DNA from: Ricordea florida
Lineage: Eukaryota; Cnidaria; Anthozoa; Corallimorpharia; Ricordeidae
Assembly: GCA_949710005.1 (NCBI GenBank)
Contig: OX453273.1
Location: 45,101,118-45,165,117 of the forward strand
DNA: 64,000 nucleotides
Direction: 5' to 3'
How positions within the stretch are numbered: position 1 is the first letter of the stretch; each line of letters opens with the position of its first letter. The notes under the pieces are model-generated. The model was not told the origin of the DNA and searched no databases. It saw only the letters and a program-made list of their open reading frames with translations. Of the stretch, positions 51,831 through 62,765 are shown piece after piece. The position numbers and the translations under genes were made by a program.

Positions 51831-52025
51831 TGTCGAAAAGGAGACCAAAGAATTCCGCGGATTTTCAACACTTCACGTTTATTTTTTAGTCATACAGTTA
51901 GCTCTTGCTTCTCGCTCCCTCGCTCTCGATCTCTCCTGGCTTCTTACTGTTATCTGTTATAATTGTCTTGTGCGGCTATCAATCATCTATCAATCATCTC
52001 AATTATTGGTGCACGATTTCCGACA
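51831..52025 (-). repeat. BEL 5' LTR, 195 bp
   Basis: It is nearly identical to 46236-46430, with target duplication GCCGT on its outer side. Confidence 0.95.
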
Positions 52026-52030
52026 GCCGT

Positions 52031-53300
52031 CAAATAACTTATCTATTATCCAACAAACTCGCGATCTAAGTTATCTACTTGTGACGGAAGGAAATCCGGT
52101 CAGCCTTAACGGACGAACGAACGAACAAACGAACGATCTTAAAGTTATTGACTTCAATTCCAAGCATGAGTGAAACAACTAGAAACCTGAAGAAGAGTAA
52201 TCTAGGTTGTTTACCATTTACCTCAAATTCCCGGAAATTCCGGTTGGGATGTAAATGGTTGACTTTTTTTCGGTTCGTCCCACTGAAAAATTCCCGGGAC
52301 GAACGGAAATTCTGAAAAGGTAGTATAGTCCCGTTTTCCCGGTTAGGACGCCAGAGGAGTTCCGAATGGAAATTCGAATGTGGGGAACACGCGAGCTGAA
52401 ATAATGCGAGCTGCGAACAAAAGATAAATAAATTAAAAAAAAAACTTAGAAATAAAATAAAATAAAATTGATGTATCATCCTTGAAATACCGAAAGAAGG
52501 GACTCCCCGAGAGCGCGCGAGCGCGAAGTGCGAGTAACGCGCGACGGGAGCCTCTTCTGGCCCGTCACGCAATCCCCCTTTCCTCTCCAAGGAATGGAAG
52601 GATAGATTGCGTGACGAAAAGAACGTCTGGAAGGGAGGCTACTGCTTTTAACGAATGTTCCACTTTTATTTCGAAAAGAAAAAAAGCTCAGTCGCATCAA
52701 CTTTATACGAGGTGTTTTGGCTCCCCTGAAGTAGCGAGCCCCATTGACTGCAGCTAATTCCGACAGTAACGAGGGTCGTTTCTCTTGGAATTTTAGGTTT
52801 ATTCATAAATATAGACGTCATAAGCTTAAGAAAATAGCCAGATTAACGAAAGCGTTGAGCTCCACACGCCCAGGTCATAAAGGACACGATAGCTACAGCA
52901 AAACACTGGAAAACGTTTTTGAGGAAAGTTATCTTCCTTTGCCCTCTTTGTCTGTGTCTTGGTGATGAAAGTTCTCAGTGTAGTTTTACAACGCGAATGG
53001 AATAATTATTTTAAAGACATCTTATCCTCGATCTTGGCTAGTAAGGCGCATATATTTTTTTTAGTGCCCTACTGATCCTCTAGGACTTTGTTCAAAACTC
53101 TGTAGATGTGGTTGAATTGTGTGTTTGTCTACATAATGTTTCTATTGTTACTTGCAGAATTTTTTTCGTTGAGCATGCAGGGCTTCTTCTTTGTAAAATC
53201 ACCCTACCCCTACCCCTTCCTCAAGAATTTGTCATATGTCCCTGCCCAAAGGGGATTGGGGGATATGTTTTGCTGGTATTGCATTGTGGGATTTGTATTT
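52031..53300. other. Repeat-rich intergenic region before SAYSD1
   Basis: It contains an ACGA simple repeat (52108-52138), a block of ccggaaattccgg-type and ttcccgg-type inverted phrases (52195-52340), and an element with gcgcgcgagcgcgaag and attgcgtgacgaaaag (52495-52640) of a kind common in coral repeats. An open frame at 52744-52965 has no recognisable domain. No gene is supported. Confidence 0.45.
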
Positions 53301-53330
53301 GACTTAAATTCCATCATGGCGGCTGTCTGA
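53278..53330 (+). promoter_or_regulatory. Probable SAYSD1 promoter: ZNF143-like and YY1-like motifs, 5-codon uORF
   Basis: GCATTGTGGGATTTGTA (about 53281-53297) resembles the reverse of a ZNF143/Staf element. CATCATGGCGGCTG (about 53313-53325) matches the YY1 core ATGGCGGC. The same ATG (53316) opens a minimal upstream frame ATG GCG GCT GTC TGA ending 31 bp before the SAYSD1 start. If transcription starts upstream, this could modulate translation. Confidence 0.4.
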
Positions 53331-53360
53331 ATTGGAAAATTGAAAGTATTCGGTTAGAAT

Positions 53361-53798
53361 ATGGAAAAAGAATTGGAAAAGTATCGTGCCAGGAAACAAA
53401 AGGAGTACAGAGGGGGCTCAAAACGTGTACGGAAGGTCGTAAGTTCTCCGGAATTCAACAAATTAACTAATTTGACAAGATGGATGGGAGATTCTTCCTC
53501 TGGAAATGACAATTTCGGACATAACCGTTTTTACCCTCGATTGATTTCATTTTTGAAACTGCTGCTTTGGATAGTACTTTGGGGCTTCTTTATTCAAGTT
53601 GAGTTTGGCACTGTTTATTTTATCGTGTCCATGTTTTACTGGGTTTACACGAGTATGAGAGAGGGGACGAGAAAAGTTTGGGAACCTAGCGCTTATTCGG
53701 TGTTTAATGAGAACTGTGAAGCTATCGATGGTACTTTAAACGCAGAGCAGTTCGAAAGAGAGTTGAAGTTTGGTGCAGGAGCCGTATCGTCAGGGTAG
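53361..53798 (+). CDS. SAYSD1: SAYSvFN domain-containing protein 1
   Basis: It has 145 residues in one exon, ATG at 53361, TAG at 53796-53798. The N-terminus is basic and helical (MEKELEKYRARKQKEY). Residues about 62-100 form one long hydrophobic segment (LLLWIVLWGFFIQVEFGTVY), probably a hairpin or membrane helix. The C-terminus carries the family-defining SAYSVFNENCEAIDGTL and QFERELKFG. SAYSD1 is an ER-membrane protein reported to sense UFMylated, stalled ribosomes at the translocon and help clear translocation-arrested proteins; that role is from the animal family, not from this sequence. It is somewhat shorter than the vertebrate protein because the N-terminal linker is short. Confidence 0.93.
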   Translation: MEKELEKYRARKQKEYRGGSKRVRKVVSSPEFNKLTNLTRWMGDSSSGNDNFGHNRFYPRLISFLKLLLWIVLWGFFIQVEFGTVYFIVSMFYWVYTSMREGTRKVWEPSAYSVFNENCEAIDGTLNAEQFERELKFGAGAVSSG

Positions 53799-54188
53799 TA
53801 AAGCCTTTCGCTCGAACGTCTTGCATTAAACGTGTCGACATGTTTTACTGCGTATTAAACTCGCTTAGATGGCGTTATGCAAGGACATTGGATAATGTTT
53901 CCGCGCATGGTGGAACATTCTAGTATGGCTTATGCCGGCATAGGATTTGTAATTTGCAAAGTAGTGGTTATGTGATTTGGAAGACACAACGAATGTTATG
54001 ATAATAATGTATGCCATTACAACTCTAACGATACCAATGCTACAGTGTACGTCGTAAGGTACGCTTGACTATCATTGAGCTTCAATGTACATGTTGTAGT
54101 TTCTGGTCATTTGTTTTAAATCAGATGAGTAAGGGATGTTTTGGTTTTTGAATTCATTACATGTATGGAGTACAAGACTGGGCTAAAT

Positions 54189-54306
54189 TTTAGAATACCC
54201 CACCACTTCATCAACATACTGATGAATAACAATAGAGTCCATTGTAATATGCCTCGTTCTTTAAAAGAAACCGGCACATGTAAATGAAGTGGCGGGGTAT
54301 TCTAAA
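54189..54306. mobile_element. MITE, 118 bp
   Basis: TTTAGAATACCCC and GGGGTATTCTAAA form terminal inverted repeats, continuing as accacttcat/atgaagtgg. A related fragment (gaataccaggccacttcatt) is at 34238-34257 near MSH3 exon 1. Confidence 0.8.
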
Positions 54307-54716
54307 GTTAAGACTGTAATATTTTCTGAAGAACTTACATTATTAAGAATAATTATTACTTACATTATTTGGTTCATTTAAATGTTACCTGAAAAATTTT
54401 GTATGTGTGGGAATGAACAAGGTTGTAATTAACTTAAACTAGGGATATATTTGATGTAACAGGTGATAACAAAGGTAAAAGTAAAGCTTCTGTGGTCACT
54501 TCTATTTACTTTTGCTATCATGGGAAGCCAAAAATGATGCATATTTGTGAACACATCTCTTAATCCCATAGATATTAGCATGGAATTTTTATCAGTTATG
54601 GCCTTACAGCTAGGGAGAAAGGTTGACAGTGTGCTTTGATAGGTGCTAAGGTGCATGGAAGTAGTGTTGTTGAAAGCAATATGTTATAATAGTGTAGAAA
54701 GTGTATTGATGAACTG

Positions 54717-57700
54717 TATCTCATCATTCATCAACATAGACAACTTGAAAAACTGGAAAAAGAATTAGAGGTAACTGGTGAATCCTTTTTTGTTGTGTCT
54801 TTTATTGAAGTTTACTAGTTTGAAGATGATGGCTAAATGGGTTAAGTATTATTTATGTAATGTAGTGCAAAGTGTGGGACTAAGAATGTATGTTATTCTT
54901 CTTTCAGCTCATTGTTTACACCCTGTCTGTATCACCGTGGCCCACAGGAGAAAACTAAGTTATGGCTATTAACAGGTTTGTAAATGTGGCTTGTTATTTG
55001 GTGGCAAAAGGAAGTCCTGCTATTCATTCTGGGGAAAACTATGCCTGTATGGGCTGTCTAACCCTTATCCCACCAAAAAGTGCTATCTGCATATAATTTT
55101 ACACCCCAGGTGGCACTACAAAAAGTATTTTTTCCCTGTCCAATTTCCAGCCAATAGTAAATACATTATTATGGACTTAAAGTTTTAAGAGGTAAAATAA
55201 TATTCTTGCATGTGTTGAATTTCCTAAATTTTTGTTTCCAGAAGGTATTTTGTTCCCTTGCAATCCCTTACTCTTTCCAACTTTTTCGTTTTGTCGAAAT
55301 ATATAGCTCTTTTTTTGTATTGGTCTTTCATAAAGGGATCCATCAATTTACACTGACTTCAGTAATTCAATAGAGTACCATAAGCAACAGCAAATGAAGT
55401 TATTATTGTTCCTCGTACCGAAGGCTCAACTGAATGAAGCACAATGACTTACATGTACACGTTCTTTGCAGATACCATTTTGTTGACAAATTGTTATCTA
55501 TAGTTTTTGATGAACTATAACTTTTGGATAAGTTTAATATAGGAAAGGGAAAGCATATTTCTTGTTGCATAATGCCCAGCACGGTATTTCTGTTTCATCC
55601 ACTAGTAACTGTTTTGTTTGTAAGCAATATGAATATGCAATATTAATAATATTTTGTTATTCTTTAGTTATCACAAGCGTTTTAGCTATGTATATGTACT
55701 TGTGGTAATTTGCAGTTCTTGAATTGGGCTTCAGCTCCTGTTTTCTTGGTGGGGGTCAGATACTCTATATATTGGAAATTGTAAGGGTTTGTAGATGGGG
55801 TTAATTTTGGATATTGTTAGTTTGCGCAAAGCTTGATTCTAATATTTGTGTGTTTTGGAGATCCATAGTCCTTTTGCTATAGACTATATTATAAATAGTG
55901 CTTTTTAGTGGGATAAATTGCATTTTTAAGGGAAATGACAATTTTTTGTTAACATTGTTATGTATTTTTTTTAAAAGTGCAATTGTAATAATGATGGTGA
56001 TGGTAAGAATGATGATAACAACAGTGATTGTGACAAAAGCTGATGATAATAGTATTGTGTTATACTGTTATTCATTAAATTTCTAGTTTCAAATTTAAGT
56101 GGCATAATGATATTTGTTTGAAGCAAATTCATTATTTTTGCCAAAACAGCTGCATTTTGCGACCAAGGAATGTAATCAAGTGCTTATGTAGGTTTCCTTA
56201 TTTGCGTATTTTAGGTTGAATTGCCCATGGTTCAAGTGTCATTCTAGGAATCTTTGCTACAAGGAGTAAAATGCAGATGCTGTTTGGGAAGCTGTGCTTC
56301 ACTCTATAAGGTAGAGGTAATGTATTATGCCACTTAGAGAAAGTGCCGTACAACCTCAGTTGGTGTAAAATTGTCGGCTCTACTCCTAGCATTGGCAAAG
56401 TTCTATGGGTACTCCCAACAGGGGTGGATGAGAGGGGAGATATCTCTTGCCTTAAATAATTCAAATTCAAGTGGCAGCATGACAAAGTTGTGTGGGCAGT
56501 GGAGGGAGGGGGGATTTAGATGTGAAACTTGGTAGTCCATAGTTGAACTGCTGTTTATGATGAACACTTGCTTGATTTTTGGAAAGGTCATCCCTAGTTC
56601 GCAATCCCAAACCACCCTAATAAAATAGCTAAGTGGTCTTTCTCCTGCCAGTTAGGACTTGTTGCCAAATTTTTTTTTTGTACTTGTAATATTTTTTCTT
56701 TTTATTTACTGTGATCGCAATCAGCATTGTATTGCTAAATAGCAAAAAATAATACTTTAAAATAAAGTGAAGATTATTGTTATAATTATAGTTTTGGTGT
56801 AGGTGTCGTTGCCAGTTATTGAAAATCATAATTAATGATAAACGTAATTATTGATGGAATATAACGTTGCAAATGTGTATGTGGCAAATACGAAACCAAA
56901 GATATCACATGAAAGAAACTAGAAATTTCTAAGGTCAAGACATGATACTGTGGAAGAGGTAATACAATATAAATGTTTTAAATGAAATCTATATGCAATA
57001 TAAATTATTTTGGTTTGAGTGAGTAAGTCCAACAATGAAAAATGCCCTATGAACCTAATGCCATGTAATCTAAATGAAGCTGAAGTACCATTAGTGTAAC
57101 TGATCTAGATACAGAAAAAACAAAAGGTGTAATGTAACTTACATATCTTCACAATTCACAATTCTTCCACTGTGTTCTCCACTCCCACATTACGAAAAGA
57201 ACCTTGTGGCAATGGCTGGAATGTGACAGTACAATGAATGCACTGCTATTCTAAAGTGTCATGCAATCTACACTTACATTAGGAACAAAGACATTCCTGT
57301 CATCATTTTCCATGTAATGTTACTGGTATTTGCTCTAAGTAAGGGCCCAAATCCACCAAAAATCTAAATGTCAGGTTTCCCTTTTATTCTGAGTGGTAAC
57401 AGTTTCCTTGTTCTGTGTATTGATGCTATTTTTGGAAGTGACTCTTTTATGCCTCTTTCATGCATGTTATAATTCCAATACTATGTCATTTTGCCATATA
57501 AGGTCAAGAGAACGAAAAATATGTTAGCAAAATATGCTAGCATATTTCACTGTAAAGTCCATGTTTGATTGATTTTTGCAAGGAGGATGACAAACAAAGA
57601 CTGTCCAGCCTAGACAATCCAAATACCAACTTGTTTACAGCTTTGAGTCTTGACTTTCTGGAGGGCAAACTTATTTACAATGAGCTTGAAGGAAACCTTG

Positions 57701-57729
57701 ATTTAGAACATAGCTTTCATGTGTGCTAA
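54717..57729 (+). CDS. Two possible coding exons of an unidentified gene
   Basis: At about 54717-54772 a frame ends LYLIIHQHRQLEKLEKELE and meets a GAG|GTAACT donor. At about 57584-57729, after ttgcaag, a frame reads EDDKQRLSSLDNPNTNLFTA, then LDFLEGKLIYNELEGNLDL, and stops at TAA. The two join in phase 0 and the composition looks protein-like: a coiled-coil start and an acidic end. The first acceptor is poor, no start exon is found and I do not recognise the protein. This may be chance. Confidence 0.25.
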
Positions 57730-57768
57730 AGCTTGTAGTAGTGTAGGAACAGAAATTAAAATATAGGT

Positions 57769-58059
57769 CAGTGCTCGACCTTAGCGGTAGTCCACTAGTC
57801 CTGGACTAGTGCAAAATGCTTATGGACAAGTAGAAACTTAGAACCACTAGTCACAGGACCAGTAACTACTTTGTAGTTTGTAATGTTTAAAAATTAATAC
57901 AAGATGAAAACAAAATATGCGTCTTGTAAACGCTGTTTCGATGCGTTCCTCGCAATGTTCCGACTACCACAGGACTACCACGGATTTACTCAGGACTGTT
58001 AAATTTTCAGTTCAACTAGTCCAGGGACCAGCGATTTAAAACGTTAAGGTTGAGCACTG
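57769..58059. mobile_element. MITE, 291 bp, CAGTGCTCGACCTTAGCG end
   Basis: CAGTGCTCGACCTTAGCG at the left is inverted at the right as cgttaaggttgagcactg. TAGGT flanks both sides (57764-57768 and 58060-58064). Internal ccactagtcctggactagtg and gttcaactagtccagggacc also invert. There is no ORF. Confidence 0.8.
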
Positions 58060-60416
58060 TAGGTATGGCTCTGTTAGTAGGCTTATAACTTGTTAGGGTG
58101 CCTTTATAAGTTTCATGTGAGTTTGTCCCAAGTTGGGTACTCAGATCACACTGTCATTGTTTGGCAGATTGAATTTTCTGTATCCATCCAACTTTGAATT
58201 GGTTTTATATTTTTGTTGTTCACTAAGACATATTCCTTTATCTGAGGTTTTTAAGACATAATATGTAAAGGTCATCATTGTTGTTTGCAAACAAGGTGGT
58301 AAAATCTCCCTAGATATCAATCCATTCCAGTCATTGCTCTTGAAATTTTATGTGCTATTCCCAATGGACCAATAACCACTTTTAGTTGTGTGCTTGTCAC
58401 ATTCCCATAAGTCATTTACTTCATACTTAAAATCATTGCTTTATGTGCAGCTAGTTTTTAATTGCCTTCTGGGCTTTTTCTTCACTATTCCATTTTAGTA
58501 CATGTATGATATTTTAAGTTTTGATTTTTTTCCTACTTTAGGATGGAATGAAGGAAGGAAGGAAGGAAGGAAGGAAGTGAACCAAGTTATGGAGATGGGA
58601 TCCCTTCTTATCAAAGAAATGTGCAGTTGAACTTGCACCAACAGACAATGGGAATTTTTTTGGGCCCTGGTGATGTGCCTTATTATGTTGTTTTACATTG
58701 TGGAATGCCTGCTTTCCTGTTTCTCCGTTCAGAGCTCCTTATGAAATCATACGTGACCTCACATTATGGCTGGAAGAAGTGCCGAACAATGTTGTCACCG
58801 CTGCACGGTTTGGCAATTAACTGATGAGTCAATGGAAGTTTATGTTAAAAAGATCGCACCATCTTCCTTACTTTGTTGATGAAATCCAAGGCATAGTATC
58901 GATATAAGGAGGAAAATTTGTTGACATTATTCTTAAATATAGTGAAGCTGCTCTGTGTTTAGCTGACGCTGGCTTAGACTACAGAAACTGCATGAAACAT
59001 TTTTGCCTTCTTGGTCATAAGAGCAATGATATGTCATGTTTTGTGGTAGTTGAATTTCTGGATGATTTTCGTTTAAACTTGTTCAGTACGACTACGTACA
59101 CCAATTTACTTTCCTATTAAATCTGTCATATTTTGTTTAAACATGAGGGCTTTGACCATATTGAGAACAGCATCCGAGTTTTCCAGTTTGAGTCAATTGA
59201 TTGGGATGTAACACAACACATTGTTGTACTGGGTATCTGGATTGGTTTTGAATACAATGCTGACCCAAAACAAAGTCCTCACTGGAGAAAGCTGCCTGGT
59301 CCTGCTTTGCTGTATTATCCAATAAACAGGCACAGGATTGTTTACACCAGGAATTTGCCTTCTTGAAGAAAGAATTTAACATTGTTCCTGAGTACTGTTG
59401 TTCTTTAAGTATTCATATTAATTTGTCATAACTTTAATTTGCATAGCGCTCTGATTATTTATAATTACCTTCACTGCCCAAGTTAGGTTTTTTCTTTTCT
59501 ACATTTTCCTATATATTCATGGTTGCTCTTTTTATTTGCAGCATTAATGTTAATGGTATGGCAGAGCACCCAAAAGATCAGGAAATGTTTAATCTGTGAG
59601 ATCAGTTGACTTTTGACATTTATCTCCTTGTTGAAACACATTTGTCACGATGCATGTGTTCATTATTGTGGGAAAATGAGTGGGTGGGTGGGTGGGTGGG
59701 TCTGCTGTCATTTTACTACAGGCACAAAGTGCTATTAAAATCTTCAACTCAAAATCAGGTAGAGTCGGTAGAGCTCTATGTGCTGTGTTAACCTTTTTCC
59801 AGCACAAGTTTCAACTTCTTTATGTTTATGCTCTCAACTCCCATTCAAATCGAGAGTTATTTTTTAATTCCCTTTGTATTGATTTTTGAATTATCAAATG
59901 GTGGGGTGGGGTTGGTTGTGGTGGGGTTGGTTGGGGTGGAGTGGGGTGCAGTGGGGTTAGGGCTAATGGAAAATATAAAAATAGAATGTGTGTACTACTA
60001 CAAGTAACATTGTTAAAAATTTGCAGTGCTCATTTTGTTTTGTTAACATTTCCCTTGTGAATATTAACTTTTGTTTTTTGTTTATTGGTTACGTTTTTAT
60101 TGAGTTAGGGTTTTTTATGCAACAATAAACATATTTTAAAAGTCAAATTTTTAGCTCATCATAATGGGCACCTGACTCTACAACAGCCATTCTCTTTGTC
60201 AAGATAGCCATTCTGTAGAGGTTGGACTGTATTCCCAATGCAGGAGAAAAGGTGCAATGATGTCAACATCTTATTAGAGGGACTGTTTTTATATCCCTTA
60301 AATGATTTTTGTTGTCTTATTTCATTAGGTTGATAGTATTATTCGATAATTTGTTTTTGTTTGATATGTTTATGGGGTTTGTTATTTTGTTATGTGAAAA
60401 GTTTATTTTCATTTTT
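58060..60416. other. Non-coding sequence with simple repeats
   Basis: It contains (GGAA)n at 58551-58577, (GGGT)n at 59680-59701 and a G-rich run at 59898-59960. Open frames at 58621-58824 and 59133-59366 have no recognisable domain or splice support. Confidence 0.5.
59898..59960 (+). other. G-rich tract with quadruplex potential
   Basis: Repeated tggggt and ggttggggt units give at least six runs of three or four G within about 60 nt, on the plus strand. Confidence 0.6.
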
Positions 60417-60521
60417 TTAACCCTTTCACTCCCAAGCTGGGGTTTCGATTTTACGAGTAAAATCGTCTGGCATTAGAGAGAGTAAAATCTATAAATTCAC
60501 TCTTGGGAGTGAACGGGTTAA
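60417..60521. mobile_element. MITE with TTAACCC ends, 105 bp
   Basis: TTAACCCTTTCACTCCCAAG is inverted at the right as cttgggagtgaacgggttaa; inner gattttacgagtaaaat is a palindrome. The ends resemble those of the element at 2352-2564. Confidence 0.85.
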
Positions 60522-60910
60522 AGGGAAATTTAATATTATAGTGCAAATGTTGCACTAGAGATTAAAAGATGTAATAATAGATGAATGTCTTAAATGACAT
60601 GTATTATTGTTTTAAAATGTGTTAATTTTAAGTTATTAATTGGTGCAATTTTTCTTCTTATTGTAGCATACATATACTGGTATTGTTGAATGACTGGGCC
60701 AGAAGTTTTGCTATTAAATATAAAGACATTTAGTTGTATTCAACATGAATTGCATTTTTTAATTTATCTTGGATATGCATGTATTCATACATCATTGAGA
60801 TAGATATGTATCATATGTTATGATGGCTTCCCCTTTTTTTTCAATTCCAATTACCTAAATACTTTTCTGATTGTGATCTATAATTTGTTTGGGCAATCTC
60901 TGCCCATGAA

Positions 60911-61067
60911 ATAATTAATGTTATTTACCGGGCAGAAGGTCCGCATGGGAAAAAAGTGTGTGCGAGGTCTTGAATACAGGCCAAGCCTGAAGGCCGAAGG
61001 CAGTACTCAAGACCAAGGGCACAGTTTTTTTCCGGTATGGACCGACCTTGTCAGGTAAAGAAATTAT
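60911..61067. repeat. Inverted-repeat element, 157 bp
   Basis: ataattaatgttatttacc, then aaggtccgcatgggaaaaaa, inverts imperfectly with ttttttccggtatggaccga and ggtaaagaaattatttat. The inner gaggtcttgaa and actcaagacc also invert. Confidence 0.75.
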
Positions 61068-62105
61068 TTATTTTTTGGGAAGTCTTCCAGTAAGAAAAGA
61101 TATATGAAATTGCTACCATGGAAAAAAATCTGGCCTATTAGCCATATTGTAAAAAGCTGGACCAGTTATGTGGGTGTGTTTAGCCAATAAAATTAGAGGA
61201 TTTAGGATTCTTCCCTGCTCAGATGCTTGAGAAAAAATAAGGGTTTTTATTAGTATACAGTAATGTAGTATTTGGGCACCATCCAGCCCTGCGGGGAAGC
61301 TGTTGTCCTTTCATGAAAAGGTAAATAAAAATGAGTAAAAGAAAGGGTTTGCCTTATGAAACCCCTTAGATATAACAGTAACAAATGAAGGCACTGAAGT
61401 TCGAGATTTGGAGTTGTAACTAGTTAAGTTCAAGGAGCTAACTTTGTTTGTAGTTATTTTGTATATGTAGGTATTTTGGGAACATGCAATATGCATTCTG
61501 ATATGTTTTACTCCAAGAAAAAAACAGATTTGAACTTATTGTCTATTTCCTGGGTAAATTTGTGTATGGAGAAGGTGTGCTCTGAAATGAATAGGAAGTG
61601 TTGAAAAATGGTTAAATGGACATGTTTTTAAGATTGCATATTTTTTTGTCACACAACACAATAGATAATTTGCTACAGTTGAGTTCTGTGCCCTACACTC
61701 GTCCTTTAGAAATGTTCTATTAGGTTTCTGTGTAGGTAGGTTATGTCTCTCCACTATGTCAGCTGCAAATATATTAGTTGTAATTTACTATGATTGTGGG
61801 CAATTCATATAACTGTTTAAATATTACAACTTGAAGTTGCTGCTTGTTCACAAAGTATACAAAGGTGTCAATCTATTTCTCATTACATTATTCTTGCTAG
61901 TTAAGTTTTTGCTCTAAGTTGGTTTTTTGGTCATTAGCACCTGCATAGAATTCTGTTTAATAGTGCCATTTAAATCAATTTTTAACAGTTAGCAATGTGT
62001 TTCTGTTACAAGATGTTTTTGTCATGTAATTGTCCTATTAAAACCTGTACAAGGTTTTGTGACTGTTAAATTTCTCTGTAGTCTTTTTAGTGGTGTTTTT
62101 GGAAT

Positions 62106-62229
62106 GATTTCCGCACAGGTCCCTACTTCATTATGCATGCTGTAGCCATACAAGAAATGTTTGCACGCGCACTTCCCAAGACAATTCAACTACAGCATGC
62201 ATAATGAAGTAGGGACCTGTGCGGAAATC
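62106..62229. mobile_element. MITE, 124 bp, intact family member
   Basis: GATTTCCGCACAGGTCCCTA, continuing cttcattatgcatgctgtag, is matched almost perfectly by the inverted right end: arms of about 40 bp. It is the same family as the decayed copy in MSH3 intron 1 (33920-34145). Confidence 0.88.
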
Positions 62230-62344
62230 TTGGAAAACTTGGAAACTTGGAAAAGTTACTCCCAAATAGCAGGGCTAATGCTGGGAGATGTAAAATAATT
62301 AATAATTAATAAATGAATAAAATTAAATGTACAATAGATTTATG

Positions 62345-62765
62345 TAAGTTCAAAGTCTTTTCAGATGGTTCGGGGTCTTCATATTCTGGATGTCACGCAT
62401 TGCCAGTGACTTAAATAAACTTATGTTGTTTGCTTGAACTGTTTCAGTTTTCAGCTTGTTCCATACCCGAACAGTACGTACAAAAGGAGAATAACTGTAC
62501 GCCAAAACACTTGAATATGGCTGAAGCATAGCATGTTGGATGCTTGATTTGGAAGCTGGTTGGATAGATGGGAATTCAAGGTCTATCAATTTGTTTTTGA
62601 TTTTGTAGAAAAGAGTCGCTTGGGCCAAGAGACGTCTGGATTCCAAAGAGTCCCAACCAAGTTTATTTACGAGATCTTGAGAGTTCTTAGATCTTCTATA
62701 ATCGTGGGCGACAAAACGTGCAGCTCGCCGTTGGACTTTTTCAATGGTTTCAGTAAGATGTTTTT
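62345..62765 (-). pseudogene. 3' end of a CR1-like LINE reverse transcriptase
   Basis: On the minus strand from about 62760 it encodes IEKVQRRAARFVAHDYRR, then LGWDSLESRRLLAQATLFYK and YSPFVRTVRVWNKL. The series Q-R-R-A-A-R-F, L-G-W-x-S-L-x-x-R-R and R-T-x-x-x-W-N-x-L is the usual C-terminal tail of CR1/L2-type LINE ORF2. The element is 5'-truncated; stop at 62350-62352. Confidence 0.8.

Larger units (their letters stand above)
46236..52025 (-). mobile_element. Full-length, apparently intact BEL/Pao LTR retrotransposon
   Basis: The element is 5790 bp. Its two 195-bp LTRs differ at only about two positions (agaaGtcc/agaaTtcc and ctcGctcg/ctcCctcg), with a 5-bp target duplication GCCGT at 46231-46235 and 52026-52030. 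On the minus strand the 5' LTR is 51831-52025. A candidate primer-binding site (TGGCACCTCCGACGGG) follows it, and a purine-rich tract (caggggagtg) lies next to the 3' LTR. A single frame covers the interior. About 1% LTR divergence indicates recent insertion. Confidence 0.96.
53799..57768. other. Long stretch downstream of SAYSD1, mostly without genes
   Basis: The first part is probably SAYSD1 3' UTR. It includes a MITE at 54189-54306, triplet-like gat/gatg sequence near 55990-56045 and otherwise AT-rich unique sequence. Only the weak exon pair listed separately suggests coding. Confidence 0.45.

Noticed and set aside
51799..52173. Plus-strand frame over the right LTR, repeated at 46171-46461
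   Set aside because: Both frames are the same LTR sequence read backwards; the real coding strand of the element is minus.
59133..59366. 77-codon plus-strand frame as an exon
   Set aside because: No recognisable domain, no convincing splice sites, and no partner exon.
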